From positions 3,782,001 to 3,846,000 of the forward strand of contig NZ_CP031716.1 in assembly GCF_001696605.3 (NCBI RefSeq): DNA of 64,000 nucleotides, written 5' to 3'. A program made the position numbers and the translations under genes. The stretch is from Acinetobacter wuhouensis (GTDB taxonomy: Bacteria; Pseudomonadota; Gammaproteobacteria; Pseudomonadales; Moraxellaceae). A model generated the notes under the pieces. It was not told the origin of the DNA. It ran no database searches and saw only the letters and a list, made by a program, of their open reading frames with translations. Shown here in pieces: positions 9,350 to 23,173 of the stretch; within the stretch, counting starts at the first letter, position 1; the number at the start of each line of letters is the position of its first letter.

Positions 9350-12028
9350 ATGACAGATTTAAAAGTTTTAATTAAAAAACTATCAACTTCATCTCGTACT
9401 TCATTAGAACAATCTGCAAATTTATGTGTAAATCATCAAAATTTTGAAATCGAAATTGAGCATTTTTTTGTCAAATTATTAGAACAACCACAAAATGATA
9501 TTGAAATATTACTAAACAAATACAAAATCTCTAAAGATGGTTTAGTTGCCGATTTACTTGAATGTATTTCGCAACTCCCAAAAGGAAATACGCGTACTCC
9601 TATCTTTTCAAAATCTATAGTTCGGCTGTTAGAACAAGCATGGTTATTAGCTTCAGCTGAACAAGATCCAGTCATCCGAAGTGGTCATTTGTTGATTGCC
9701 CTTCTTACAGCATCTGATCTTTATCAAATTGCGATTCGGGCATCTAGTTTATTTGATCTGTTCCCGATCGATACAATGAAGCATAAGTTTCTAGAAATTT
9801 GCTTGAACAGTTCTGAAAATATTCAAGTGAATAATCAAGAGAATAATGCACAAGAAATAGCTGTTAATACTGAATCAGATAATGTAACTAAAAAAACACC
9901 AGCATTGGATCAATTCACGATTAATTTAACTGAAAAAGCCAAAAAAGGGGGCATTGACCCTGTCATTGGCCGTGAATATGAAATTCGCTTAATGCTCGAT
10001 ATTTTAATGCGTCGACGTCAAAACAACCCGATTTTGACAGGTGAACCTGGTGTTGGTAAGACTGCTGTTGTTGAAGGCTTAGCTTTAAAAATTTCCCAAA
10101 ACCAAGTCCCTGATGCATTAAAAAATGTGCAAGTACATTCCTTGGATATGGGACTGTTACAAGCAGGTGCAAGTGTTAAGGGTGAGTTCGAAAATCGCTT
10201 AAAACAAGTCATTCAAGAAGTCCAACAATCAGCACATCCGATTATCTTATTTATCGATGAAGCACACACTATGATTGGTGCTGGTGGGCAAGCTGGGCAA
10301 AATGATGCAGCGAATTTATTAAAGCCTGCGCTTGCACGTGGTGAGTTAAGAACAATCGCGGCAACAACTTGGGCTGAATATAAACAGTATTTTGAGAAAG
10401 ATGCAGCTTTAAGTCGTCGCTTCCAAGTGGTTAAAGTTGAAGAACCCACTGAAGAAGTGGCAATTGATATGCTACGTGCCATGATCCCAGTCATGGCAAA
10501 TCATTTTAATTTACGTATTGATGATGAAGCGATCGTAACAGCAGTTCATTCCTCACATCGTTATATCAGTGGTCGCCAACTACCAGATAAAGCAATTAGT
10601 GTACTTGACACAGCTGCAGCCCGTGTTGCACTCACTCAAAATGCTCAACCGGTGAAACTAGATCAGCTTAAAGCACAACAGCATAATTTGTATCTTGAAT
10701 TAAACATTATTGAAAATGAGCACTTGCATAATCCTATTCATGACGAGCGCTTAACTCAACTCAAAGCATCTTTGGATGTTCTCAATCAAGATATTGAAAA
10801 TACTGAAAAGCAGTGGCAAACCGAGCTTCATTTTATTCAACAAATTCAAAGCTTAGAACAAAGCGAAACTGCTGCCCAACAAGCTACAAAGGATGAAATT
10901 CTAAAAATTCGTTCGCAGCTACACGCATCCCAAGGTCAAGAACCTCTTGTTTTTGAACGTGTTAATGCACATATCATCAATGAAATTATTTCAGATTGGA
11001 CAGGTATACCTGTCGGAAAAATGGTCAATGATGAGATCAAACAGATTTTAAGTTTAGAAGAAAAACTTGAACAGCGTGTGATGGGACAAGACTATGCACT
11101 TCATCAACTGGTTCAAGGTATTAAGACCTCAAAAGCTCGTTTAGAAGACCCGAATAAGCCACAAGGTGTATTCATGCTTGTCGGTCCGAGTGGTGTGGGT
11201 AAAACAGAGACTGCTTTAGCACTTGCAAATGAACTCTATGGTGGTGAGTCACACCTCATCACCATCAATATGTCTGAGTACCAAGAAGCACATACAGTTT
11301 CATCCTTAAAAGGTGCGCCTCCAGGCTATGTCGGTTATGGTCAAGGTGGTGTACTGACAGAAGCTGTGCGTCGTAATCCGTATAGTGTTGTGCTATTGGA
11401 CGAAATCGAAAAATCTCACAGTGACGTGCAAGAGCTTTTCTATCAAGTATTTGATAAAGGCACACTTGAAGATGGCGAAGGTCGTGTGATTGATTTTAAA
11501 AATACCACGATTTTACTCACCTCAAATACTGGCTCAAATGCCATTATGCAAGCTTGCCTTAACCAGCCTGTTGAAGAGTGGCCAAATGCAGACGAACTGA
11601 TCGAACAGCTTAAACCAAGTTTATACAAACAATTCAAACCTGCTTTCCTTGGTCGTATGCGAATTGTGCCGTATTTCCCACTTCATGATGATCTTTTAGT
11701 CCGCATTATCGTGCATAAATTAGGCAAAATTACTGCGCGTTTAGAAAAACAATATGAAACAAAGGTTACGCATAGTGATGATTTAATTGAATTGATTTTA
11801 AGTCGTTGCACTGAAGTCGATAGTGGTGCACGTAATGTAGACAATATTTTAAACTCTACAGTACTACCCGCTTTAGCCACTGAAATCTTGGTTGCATTGG
11901 CTGAGCAAAAACTTCCAAAGACAATTCATATCGATGTGAAAGATGATGAAATCATTTACCTTTTAGATCCACAAGACAAAGTCGCTAAGAAAAAAACCAG
12001 TAAAAAGACAAAGAGTGTGGAAGCTTAA
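9350..12028 (+). CDS. clpV: T6SS sheath-recycling ATPase TssH (ClpV)
   Basis: 892 residues, a full-length class-B ClpV. This AAA+ unfoldase disassembles contracted TssB/TssC sheath in the cytoplasm. An N-terminal Clp-N domain covers about 1-150. AAA-1 has Walker A GEPGVGKT at about 231-238 and Walker B LFIDEAHT. A middle region follows. AAA-2 has Walker A GPSGVGKT at about 612-619 and VVLLDEIEKSH. The C-terminus is Lys-rich (KKKTSKKTKS). It starts the rightward T6SS arm with a GAGAGAAAAAA-type ribosome site just before the ATG, and tssA follows 17 bp later. Confidence 0.97.
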   Translation: MTDLKVLIKKLSTSSRTSLEQSANLCVNHQNFEIEIEHFFVKLLEQPQNDIEILLNKYKISKDGLVADLLECISQLPKGNTRTPIFSKSIVRLLEQAWLLASAEQDPVIRSGHLLIALLTASDLYQIAIRASSLFDLFPIDTMKHKFLEICLNSSENIQVNNQENNAQEIAVNTESDNVTKKTPALDQFTINLTEKAKKGGIDPVIGREYEIRLMLDILMRRRQNNPILTGEPGVGKTAVVEGLALKISQNQVPDALKNVQVHSLDMGLLQAGASVKGEFENRLKQVIQEVQQSAHPIILFIDEAHTMIGAGGQAGQNDAANLLKPALARGELRTIAATTWAEYKQYFEKDAALSRRFQVVKVEEPTEEVAIDMLRAMIPVMANHFNLRIDDEAIVTAVHSSHRYISGRQLPDKAISVLDTAAARVALTQNAQPVKLDQLKAQQHNLYLELNIIENEHLHNPIHDERLTQLKASLDVLNQDIENTEKQWQTELHFIQQIQSLEQSETAAQQATKDEILKIRSQLHASQGQEPLVFERVNAHIINEIISDWTGIPVGKMVNDEIKQILSLEEKLEQRVMGQDYALHQLVQGIKTSKARLEDPNKPQGVFMLVGPSGVGKTETALALANELYGGESHLITINMSEYQEAHTVSSLKGAPPGYVGYGQGGVLTEAVRRNPYSVVLLDEIEKSHSDVQELFYQVFDKGTLEDGEGRVIDFKNTTILLTSNTGSNAIMQACLNQPVEEWPNADELIEQLKPSLYKQFKPAFLGRMRIVPYFPLHDDLLVRIIVHKLGKITARLEKQYETKVTHSDDLIELILSRCTEVDSGARNVDNILNSTVLPALATEILVALAEQKLPKTIHIDVKDDEIIYLLDPQDKVAKKKTSKKTKSVEA

Positions 12029-12045
12029 ATATACGAGTATAGAAA

Positions 12046-13152
12046 ATGGATATTAATTTAGACGCATTATTAGAACCCATATCAGAAGAACATCCATGTG
12101 GTGATGATTTATCATTTTCTAATGATTTTCATGACATTAAAAAAGCACGCACGCATGATGATCCTTTGCTTGACCAAGGCGATTGGGTTGCCGAGCCGAA
12201 ACAAGCAGATTGGTCATTTGTAGCAGACAAAACCGTTCAATTATTGTCAGAAAAAACCAAAGATATCCGTCTACTTACGTGGTTGACGGAAGCTTGGGCG
12301 AATTTATATGGTTTTGAAGGTCTAATTAAAGGGCTTGAACTCAGTCACCGTATATTGGAACAATATTGGCTCAAGCTTCATCCTGAAATTGAAGATGACG
12401 ATTTAGATCAACGACTTGGTTTATTACAAGGGTTTACAACCCAACTTCCGAACTTAATTAAGAATGTTCCACTGATTAATATTCAACCATTCTATTCTCT
12501 TGCGCAGTATGAAAGTTTTTTACACTTACAAAATACTCGACGCAAACAAGCTGAAGATTCAGATAGTGTAGAAGCTTCTGTAGAATTGGACCAATTCAAT
12601 CAAGCACTTTTTAATACTTCTCGTACCTTTCAATACCAAAGTTATCAGCAATTTCAAGAAATTTTGCAGCACTGGAATATTATTAAACAAGTCCTTGACG
12701 CTTTAATGGAGTTAGAAGCGCCTAGTTTCGCGAGTATTGATTCACAACTTGAAAATATTCAAATGAATCTGAAAAAAATCTATAAAGCAGAATCATTTGG
12801 AAGTACGACTCATGTCGCGGCTACTGAAGATAATCCCGTACAAGCTAATCCTGTAGCAACCAATGAAAACCATGTGCATCCTATTGTTCAGCAAGCTCAA
12901 GGCTTTCAGCCTCAACCGCAAAGCCATTTACAAAATCGTGAACAAGCAATGCGTGTTTTACAAGATATTGCAGATTATTTTCAAACCAATGAACCACATA
13001 GCCCAGTCAGTTATATGCTACAAAAAACCATTAAGTGGAGCCAAATGCCTTTGCATGAATGGTTAACTCAAGTCATTAAAAATGAAAACCCTCTTGATTC
13101 TATTCAAGAATTGTTGGGTGTAAACCAAAATAATGAATCTTCAGAGTGGTAA
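12046..13152 (+). CDS. tssA: T6SS assembly protein TssA (ImpA N-terminal domain)
   Basis: 368 residues. TssA proteins prime baseplate and sheath polymerisation or cap the distal sheath. The N-terminal ImpA_N domain is recognised by LLEPISEEHPCGDDLSF, DWSFVADKTVQLLSEKTKDI and LELSHRILEQYWLKLHPE. The middle is a variable Gln/Pro-rich linker. The end (SPVSYMLQKTIKWSQMPL, then LDSIQELLGV) matches the short C-terminal domain of VasJ-like TssA. It lies 17 bp after clpV and 6 bp before tssK. Confidence 0.93.
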   Translation: MDINLDALLEPISEEHPCGDDLSFSNDFHDIKKARTHDDPLLDQGDWVAEPKQADWSFVADKTVQLLSEKTKDIRLLTWLTEAWANLYGFEGLIKGLELSHRILEQYWLKLHPEIEDDDLDQRLGLLQGFTTQLPNLIKNVPLINIQPFYSLAQYESFLHLQNTRRKQAEDSDSVEASVELDQFNQALFNTSRTFQYQSYQQFQEILQHWNIIKQVLDALMELEAPSFASIDSQLENIQMNLKKIYKAESFGSTTHVAATEDNPVQANPVATNENHVHPIVQQAQGFQPQPQSHLQNREQAMRVLQDIADYFQTNEPHSPVSYMLQKTIKWSQMPLHEWLTQVIKNENPLDSIQELLGVNQNNESSEW

Positions 13153-13158
13153 TAATTT

Positions 13159-14523
13159 ATGTTTAAAGCAGAAAAAATACTTTGGGGTGAAGGTTTATTT
13201 TTAAGACCACAGCATTTCCAATTACAAGATAGCTATCAAGAACAACGTTTAAATCATACGATTCGCTCAACAATTCCATATCCTTACGGCATAAAAAATT
13301 TACGCTTTGATGAAACTCAGCTCGGTACACATATCCTTGCTTTAGAACAGATCGACATGATTTGGCAAGATGGTGAGATTTATCAAGCACCTGCTAAAGA
13401 TTTATTACCACAGCCAATCTTATTGGATGAGCTAAATTTACGTGGTGAAATGGTCATCTATTTGGCATTACCGTTGTTACAGCCAAATAAGAAAAATCTT
13501 TCAGATGATCTGGATAAACAGCCTGCACGTTATCATTCCTATCTCAATGAAACGCATGATTTATTTACTGATGCGACACCAGCTGAGATTACATTCCTCA
13601 GACGTCGTACTGAATTCAAACTTTTTGATGTCCAAGCTGATCCGAATCAAGACTTGGATGGTTTTTTATATTTAGCAATTGGTAAAATAAAAAGACATAG
13701 TTCTGGCAGTTTTGAATTAGATACCAAATATATTCCACCGATTTTACATATCCAATCTAACGAAACATTGCTGTCGAATCTAAAACGTACGTTGAATGTC
13801 GTTCGTGCAAAAATCAAAATGATTCAAACCAATAATCGTGAAAATGAACAAAAGCTGATTGAATTTCGTTCTGGTGATATTGTTTCTTTCTGGTTGGTCA
13901 ATGCATTAAATACAGCACATGCAACATTAAACCATCTATTACAGAATCCGCAAATTCACCCAGAAAAATTATTCTTTGAATTATTACGTTTAACAGGCTC
14001 TTTGTTAACATTTTCAACGGCATATGAAGTTGAACATTTACCTCAATACCAACACCATAATTTACAAGATAGTTTTACCCAGCTCGATAAAATTTTACGT
14101 GAACTTTTAGATACGATTATCTCGAGCCGTTATATCAGCATTGCACTAAAAGAAATTCGTCCATCTTATTGGGTTGGAAGTCTTGAAACAGATAAAATCA
14201 CCAAAGAAACTAGGCTGTATATTGCTGTATCTAGCAGTATGATGCAAACCCATGAACTGATTCAGATTGTTCCATTACGCTTTAAAGTCGGTAATACCGT
14301 CGATGTTGAACAACGTGTTGTTGCTGCACTACCTGCAATTCCAATTCATCATTTGGTTCAGATTCCAACCGCAATCCCAGTACGTTCAGGTGTGAGTTAT
14401 TTTGAAATAGAACCACATCATGAAATGTATCAACGCATGCTTGATTCAGAAACAATCTGTATCTATGTCCCTGCAGGATTCCAAGACATTAGTATTGAAT
14501 TAATCGCTGTGATGAATGGTTAA
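13159..14523 (+). CDS. tssK: T6SS baseplate protein TssK
   Basis: 454 residues, the usual size for TssK (VasE/ImpJ), the trimeric adaptor linking the baseplate to the TssL-TssM membrane complex. The start is diagnostic: a KILWGEGLFLRPQHFQLQD segment followed by NHTIRSTIPYPYGI. Other typical pieces are ITFLRRRTEFKLF and, near the end, VSYFEIEPHHEMYQRM and ICIYVPAGF. It lies 6 bp after tssA and 13 bp before tssL. Confidence 0.95.
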   Translation: MFKAEKILWGEGLFLRPQHFQLQDSYQEQRLNHTIRSTIPYPYGIKNLRFDETQLGTHILALEQIDMIWQDGEIYQAPAKDLLPQPILLDELNLRGEMVIYLALPLLQPNKKNLSDDLDKQPARYHSYLNETHDLFTDATPAEITFLRRRTEFKLFDVQADPNQDLDGFLYLAIGKIKRHSSGSFELDTKYIPPILHIQSNETLLSNLKRTLNVVRAKIKMIQTNNRENEQKLIEFRSGDIVSFWLVNALNTAHATLNHLLQNPQIHPEKLFFELLRLTGSLLTFSTAYEVEHLPQYQHHNLQDSFTQLDKILRELLDTIISSRYISIALKEIRPSYWVGSLETDKITKETRLYIAVSSSMMQTHELIQIVPLRFKVGNTVDVEQRVVAALPAIPIHHLVQIPTAIPVRSGVSYFEIEPHHEMYQRMLDSETICIYVPAGFQDISIELIAVMNG

Positions 14524-14536
14524 GGAGAATAATTAA

Positions 14537-15337
14537 ATGAATCAAAATAATGCAGCTCCTTCACTATTCGATGATGGACAAATTGGTATCGGTTCTTTAC
14601 CGCAGCAACCTAAAAATACGCAAGCAACAAATTTGGTCGACTTGCTACATGATGGTTTTTATATCGTATTCCTTATCAAAAATCAGTATGTCCCTGAGAA
14701 TGCCGACCGTTTTAAAGAGAAAATTTTAGATTTACTTAATCGTTTTGAACATCAAGCGAAAAAACTACAGTTTTCACCTGAAGATATTCATGATGCGAAG
14801 TATGCCTATTGTGCACTACTTGATGAAACTATCGTGACACAACAAGATCCTGCATTTTTTAATCTGCAAAACCATTGGTTGATTAGCCCACTACAATTGA
14901 CTTTGTTTGGTTCACAGCTTGCAGGTTATCGATTTTTTGAGTTTTTAGAACTGATTCGAGGACGAGGTAAAGAACGATTGGCTTCAATGGAAGTATTTCA
15001 TTATTGCTTACTACTTGGTTTTCAAGGTAAATATCGAATTGAATCCATTGAAAGTTTGAATCATTTGGTTGCACGGGTTGGTGATGAAATTGACTATTTG
15101 AAAGGTAAAAAAACTGCTTTTTCACCATTTGCAGCACTACCAGATCAAATTAAGAATATTATTCATAAAGAATTACCATTCGCTTGGATTCTCATTTTTC
15201 TATTGATCTTTGCCTTGCTTACATTTACAGGGTTGAGATTCATGTTAAATAAAAATGAAACCTCCTCTCTCGCCAAATTTAATAATGTGATTTCAGCACC
15301 TGCGGAACAAGCCAATATTACGATTCACTTGCCTTAA
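14537..15337 (+). CDS. tssL: T6SS inner-membrane protein TssL (DotU family, no peptidoglycan-binding domain)
   Basis: 266 residues. The cytoplasmic DotU/IcmH domain (VDLLHDGFYIVFLIKNQ, DAKYAYCALLDETIV, FFEFLELIRGRGKERLASM, YCLLLGFQGKYR) is followed by one membrane segment near 213-236 (WILIFLLIFALLTFTGLRF) and only about 28 periplasmic residues. It therefore lacks the OmpA-like peptidoglycan-binding domain of extended TssL proteins. Anchoring or wall remodelling must come from another protein, which fits tagX in the same operon. It is 13 bp after tssK. Confidence 0.95.
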   Translation: MNQNNAAPSLFDDGQIGIGSLPQQPKNTQATNLVDLLHDGFYIVFLIKNQYVPENADRFKEKILDLLNRFEHQAKKLQFSPEDIHDAKYAYCALLDETIVTQQDPAFFNLQNHWLISPLQLTLFGSQLAGYRFFEFLELIRGRGKERLASMEVFHYCLLLGFQGKYRIESIESLNHLVARVGDEIDYLKGKKTAFSPFAALPDQIKNIIHKELPFAWILIFLLIFALLTFTGLRFMLNKNETSSLAKFNNVISAPAEQANITIHLP

Positions 15338-15352
15338 TGATCGGGTAATATC

Positions 15353-15925
15353 ATGACACAAGAAAAACAAACATCGATTAGAATATTACAAAGTAAACCT
15401 ACAAAGAAGACTTTAGGTAAATCTACGATTTTTTTATTAGGATTACTGACTGGTGTTATCATCGCCAGTATTTTTTTCTTAGCTTTTATGCAGATCAATT
15501 CGACAAAAAACTTAAATACAACAGCAATAACGGATTCCTCATCAGAAATACAACAATCCAATGAATCTCGTGATGAAGAGAATTCAGCATCACATCATGA
15601 TGAAAGTTCTGTCGCTTATAAACAGCATATGGATGATAAAGATTTTAATAAAATGTTTAAGCATGAAAATAAATCTACAGAACAGAAAAATCCGAGCGGT
15701 TCTCCATTTGAACAAATTATAAAACCTGAAGTTAAACAACTTCCCCCTACAATTCATAAACCACAAAGTACAACCATAAAGCCGACTACAAATCAGGTAA
15801 AACCAAAACCTGAGGCTAATATCAAAGTTGCTGCAAAAGAGATTAAGCCAGAACCAGAAGAAATTTCACCAGAAGGTTCCGTGAAAATGTCGATTGAAAA
15901 AAAGGTTGTTGAAGACAAACCATGA
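15353..15925 (+). CDS. Unnamed membrane-anchored periplasmic protein of the T6SS locus
   Basis: 190 residues. A short basic cytoplasmic start (SIRILQSKPTKKTLGK) precedes one membrane segment at about 24-46, then a low-complexity periplasmic part rich in Ser/Glu/Asn followed by Lys-Pro repeats (KPTTNQVKPKPEANIKV, IKPEPEEISPEG). That layout resembles a TonB-like spacer across the periplasm. It lies 15 bp after tssL and overlaps tagX by 4 bp (ATGA), so it is co-translated with the peptidoglycan hydrolase. Function unknown; a tether or partner for TagX is my inference. Confidence 0.75.
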   Translation: MTQEKQTSIRILQSKPTKKTLGKSTIFLLGLLTGVIIASIFFLAFMQINSTKNLNTTAITDSSSEIQQSNESRDEENSASHHDESSVAYKQHMDDKDFNKMFKHENKSTEQKNPSGSPFEQIIKPEVKQLPPTIHKPQSTTIKPTTNQVKPKPEANIKVAAKEIKPEPEEISPEGSVKMSIEKKVVEDKP

Positions 15926-16905
15926 TTTTGTTTGTTGTTTGTTGTTTTATTTTCCTTGTACTCTGCCTTAGCTTTTTAATGTCTTATGAGCTACGGCATA
16001 AAACAATAGACTTTTTTAAATCTTTAATACCGCATGGAAAAAGTAAGTTTGACTCAGCAAAAAGTTTTGCTGAGCAAATGAATCAGGCTGCATCAGCAAA
16101 TCAAACGCAAACACATTGGCATCTACAGCAGTGGTGGATCTTGATTGCTGGCTTTTTCTTATTATCAAGCATCCTAGTTTTTGCATTTACTCGTCCCATT
16201 GATCCAACTAAAGTGGAAGCTGAATATTTAAGAAAAACTGACCCACAAATTTACGCCTTACTCAACGGTGAAATTTTGAGTCCGCCGCCAGAAGTAGATG
16301 AAGGTTTAATTGATGCCGCAATTATACAAGCTCAAATATTAGAAGGACAAAATCCCGTACCAAGTCTGCAAATCCCAGCTGGCAATCCAACTGTTATTAA
16401 CAACGAAGAATTTGGGGACCAGCGTAGTAGCTTTGATACAACAATGATTGACCGTAAATGGGACAAAATGCACCCAAGCTATAAACAGCGATTACTCATG
16501 GTCTTTAAAATTATGAAAGAACGACACGGTTATGAAATGGTTCTCCTCGAAGGTTATCGTAGTCCTGAGCGCCAAACACGTTTATCTGGAAATGCAGCAA
16601 CAACATTAGCAAAAGCCTATCAAAGTTATCATCAATTTGGTTTAGCGGCTGACGTTGCATTTAAACGTGATGGAAAAGTTGTTATTTCTGAACGTGATCC
16701 TTGGGCATGGAAAGGCTATCAACTTTATGGTGTTGTTGCTGAATCTGTTGGCTTAACATGGGGAGGACGTTGGACACGTATTCATGACTATGGTCATACA
16801 GAATTCCGCATGCCAGGACTTCGTAAAAACCGTGAATCAGCGGAAAGATTGATAGCAGAAGCTCAAGGACAAGGTTTAATGGCGAACAATATTAGTCCGA
16901 ATTGA
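15922..16905 (+). CDS. tagX: T6SS-associated peptidoglycan hydrolase TagX (M15-like)
   Basis: 327 residues. Two hydrophobic segments (about 2-22 and 72-91) anchor the protein, with a periplasmic catalytic domain at about 170-315. This is a VanY/M15-type zinc peptidase: H237 and D244 in HQFGLAADV, and a later H292 in DYGHTEF, match the H-x6-D...H metal site. In Acinetobacter, TagX is known as an L,D-endopeptidase needed for T6SS function, opening the wall for the apparatus. It overlaps the preceding gene by 4 bp and ends the rightward arm. The TssL of this locus lacks a wall-binding domain, which fits. Confidence 0.93.
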   Translation: MILFVVCCFIFLVLCLSFLMSYELRHKTIDFFKSLIPHGKSKFDSAKSFAEQMNQAASANQTQTHWHLQQWWILIAGFFLLSSILVFAFTRPIDPTKVEAEYLRKTDPQIYALLNGEILSPPPEVDEGLIDAAIIQAQILEGQNPVPSLQIPAGNPTVINNEEFGDQRSSFDTTMIDRKWDKMHPSYKQRLLMVFKIMKERHGYEMVLLEGYRSPERQTRLSGNAATTLAKAYQSYHQFGLAADVAFKRDGKVVISERDPWAWKGYQLYGVVAESVGLTWGGRWTRIHDYGHTEFRMPGLRKNRESAERLIAEAQGQGLMANNISPN

Positions 16906-17224
16906 TTATCTATTTAATTTCGCTTTAATGTACGCTATAACTTACACAATGTGACGAAATCTGCATCTTTTCACATTCTTCAAAATCACCTATTCTAGTT
17001 GCATAGGGAACTGGAATTTTCCAAAATAAAAACAATAGTTTATAAAAATAGTATAAATAGATGTATCTATAAATAAGTAGTAGACAGGCAGTTTACTACA
17101 ATAATGAATACAAGAAAGCCTCGACAGGATGTCGAGGCTTTCTTAATTATATATTTCAGCGCCTTGAGTGATGGAAATGTAAACCTAAAAATACTGCCAC
17201 TTCGTACATATATTTTCCGCCCAA
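16906..17224. other. Gene-free gap between T6SS and rRNA operon
   Basis: About 320 bp of AT-rich sequence without a credible coding frame. Apart from the strong hairpin terminator at 17112-17148, I see nothing in it. The T6SS arm and the rRNA operon converge here. Confidence 0.7.
17112..17148. terminator. Bidirectional intrinsic terminator after tagX
   Basis: A perfect 15-bp inverted repeat, AAGAAAGCCTCGACA / TGTCGAGGCTTTCTT, with a 3-base loop (GGA) at 17112-17144. It is flanked by short T-rich and A-rich sequence and is well placed to stop transcription from the T6SS arm and any read-through from the rRNA operon. Confidence 0.75.
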
Positions 17225-17262
17225 TAAAAAACACCCCCTTCCTTATCAGAAGAGGGTGTTGA
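17225..17262 (-). terminator. rRNA operon terminator
   Basis: Read leftward, AACACCCTCTTC pairs with GAAGGGGGTGTT across a short loop and is followed by TTTTTTA. It lies 9 bp beyond the 5S gene, as expected for the end of an rRNA operon. Confidence 0.85.
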
Positions 17263-17269
17263 ATTTAAA

Positions 17270-17384
17270 AGCTGGCGATGACTTACTCTCACATGGGTAA
17301 CCCCACACTACCATCAGCGCTAAGAGGTTTCACTTCTGAGTTCGGGAAGGGATCAGGTGGTTCACTCTTGCTATTGTCGCCAGC
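17270..17384 (-). rRNA. rrf: 5S ribosomal RNA
   Basis: About 115 nt. Terminal complementarity (GCTGGCGA at both ends in opposite sense) and the conserved core (on the minus strand, CGAACTCAGAAGTGAAA) identify 5S rRNA. It is the last gene of the leftward rRNA operon, about 200 nt after the 23S gene. Confidence 0.95.
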
Positions 17385-17582
17385 AAACTGTTTATGATTA
17401 ATCACTTGGTCTTATTTAACTGTATTTACAGTGTGTGCCTAGCTTTGGTCAAATGAGTTATTAACAGAATAATTTGAGTTGGTAATTGTATCTAGCTTTT
17501 GAACTAAATCAAGATCAATCATTGCTGATTGTTTGGTTTTGAATCGATTGATGCATACAACACAACTGTTTGGGTGTTGTAT

Positions 17583-20474
<2,892 letters not shown>

Positions 20475-20846
20475 ACAACCCCAAACAGTCGTTAACCCTT
20501 ACAAGTAAGGTTAAGACAGATCGTGATTCTCACCACGCTCCACAGTTCGTTGTCCGTGCACCTAAGCACCGTACAGCTTCAATCTAAATTCATATACCAA
20601 AACGCTTGATTCAGTTTAATCGCTAGTAACTCAATCTCTCTTATTCATTCAAACATGTCACTTGCGTGTCATATTCTTATGTTTAATTGAAATGAGTATG
20701 AACAATTTATTTCAACTCAAATATATTCTGTTAATGATTAACTGCGTCTTCGTCAGATCGCAGCAAACTGTGATAAATCACAGAACTTAATAAGCTTATA
20801 CTTACTAAATTCTATAATCTATTTAGCCCGTACTCTTTAAAGTACG
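20475..20846 (-). other. Internal spacer between 23S and tRNA-Ala
   Basis: About 370 bp of transcribed spacer, with no tRNA beyond the two called and no coding frame. It would carry processing and antitermination signals; I could not pick out an unambiguous boxA. Confidence 0.7.
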
Positions 20847-20922
20847 TGGTGGAGACTAGGAGAGTCGAACTCCTGACCTCCTGCGTGCAAAGCAGGCGCT
20901 CTACCAACTAAGCTAAGTCCCC
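20847..20922 (-). tRNA. tRNA-Ala, anticodon TGC
   Basis: 76 nt with an encoded CCA end. The acceptor stem GGGGACT pairs with AGTCTCC, the D-arm is AGCTTAGTTGGTAGAGC, the anticodon loop is TTTGCAC (anticodon TGC) and the T-arm is GTTCGACTC. It lies in the 16S-23S spacer, as in most gammaproteobacterial rRNA operons. Confidence 0.95.
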
Positions 20923-20995
20923 AGCTTAAGACCAATATATCTAATTTTCTGTATTCTATATTTAAACTCTCATTCAAATATTTCGTTAGTCAGAA

Positions 20996-21072
<77 letters not shown>

Positions 21073-21131
21073 TCAGATACATCAATGAAGAACAACTTGT
21101 TGTGGATTCTTACCAATCGTCAATCTTTCGT

Positions 21132-22668
<1,537 letters not shown>

Positions 22669-22868
22669 TAAAATCATTAGTGACTTAAGGTCACAATTCT
22701 GGCTCATCAATTTTCTGACAAATTCTCTCAAATAAACTTCGAGTAATTTAAACCAATCAATCAATGATAATATTTCGATCAATCAATCAGTAAAAATCCA
22801 CACAAGTTGTTCTTCATATTCTCTTAATGATCTTCTCAATGCTTCGTCAGCATCAAGCTAGGTCGGCT
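22669..22868 (-). other. rRNA operon leader
   Basis: About 200 bp of AT-rich transcribed leader between the promoter and 16S. It should form the 5' strand of the 16S processing stem. No coding frame. Confidence 0.6.
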
Positions 22869-22925
22869 ATATTACTCCGAATCTCTTCAAAGTCAACCAG
22901 TAATTCAAATTATTTTAAACTTTCT
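22869..22925 (-). promoter_or_regulatory. rRNA operon promoter
   Basis: On the minus strand, TTGACT (22896-22891) and TAATAT (22874-22869) are 16 bp apart and followed by a GC-containing discriminator (AGCCGACC), a hallmark of stringently controlled rRNA promoters. The AT-rich block just upstream (22897-22925) is a likely UP element. Confidence 0.7.
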
Positions 22926-23128
22926 CTCTAAAACCCAACTCAATCAATCTTAACTAAGTCACTGTTTTATCAGAAGTTTTAATCTTCATCACCGCCGATG
23001 GATGTGCATTCTACAGCATTTCACATCCAACACAACCCCTTTTTCAAGGGTTTTTAATCGTGTGGACATTTTTTCTACCAAATTCGTGAAAAAATCGTTT
23101 TTCTATCTATTTTTTGAGCATTTTTATA

Positions 23129-23157
23129 AAAAAATCCCGCCGAAGCGGGATTTTTTG
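23129..23157 (-). terminator. Terminator of the 5'-nucleotidase gene
   Basis: Read leftward, ATCCCGC-TTCG-GCGGGAT with a stable tetraloop is followed by TTTTTTA. It sits 17 bp past the nucleotidase stop codon. Confidence 0.85.
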
Positions 23158-23173
23158 CACTTATTTATTCATG

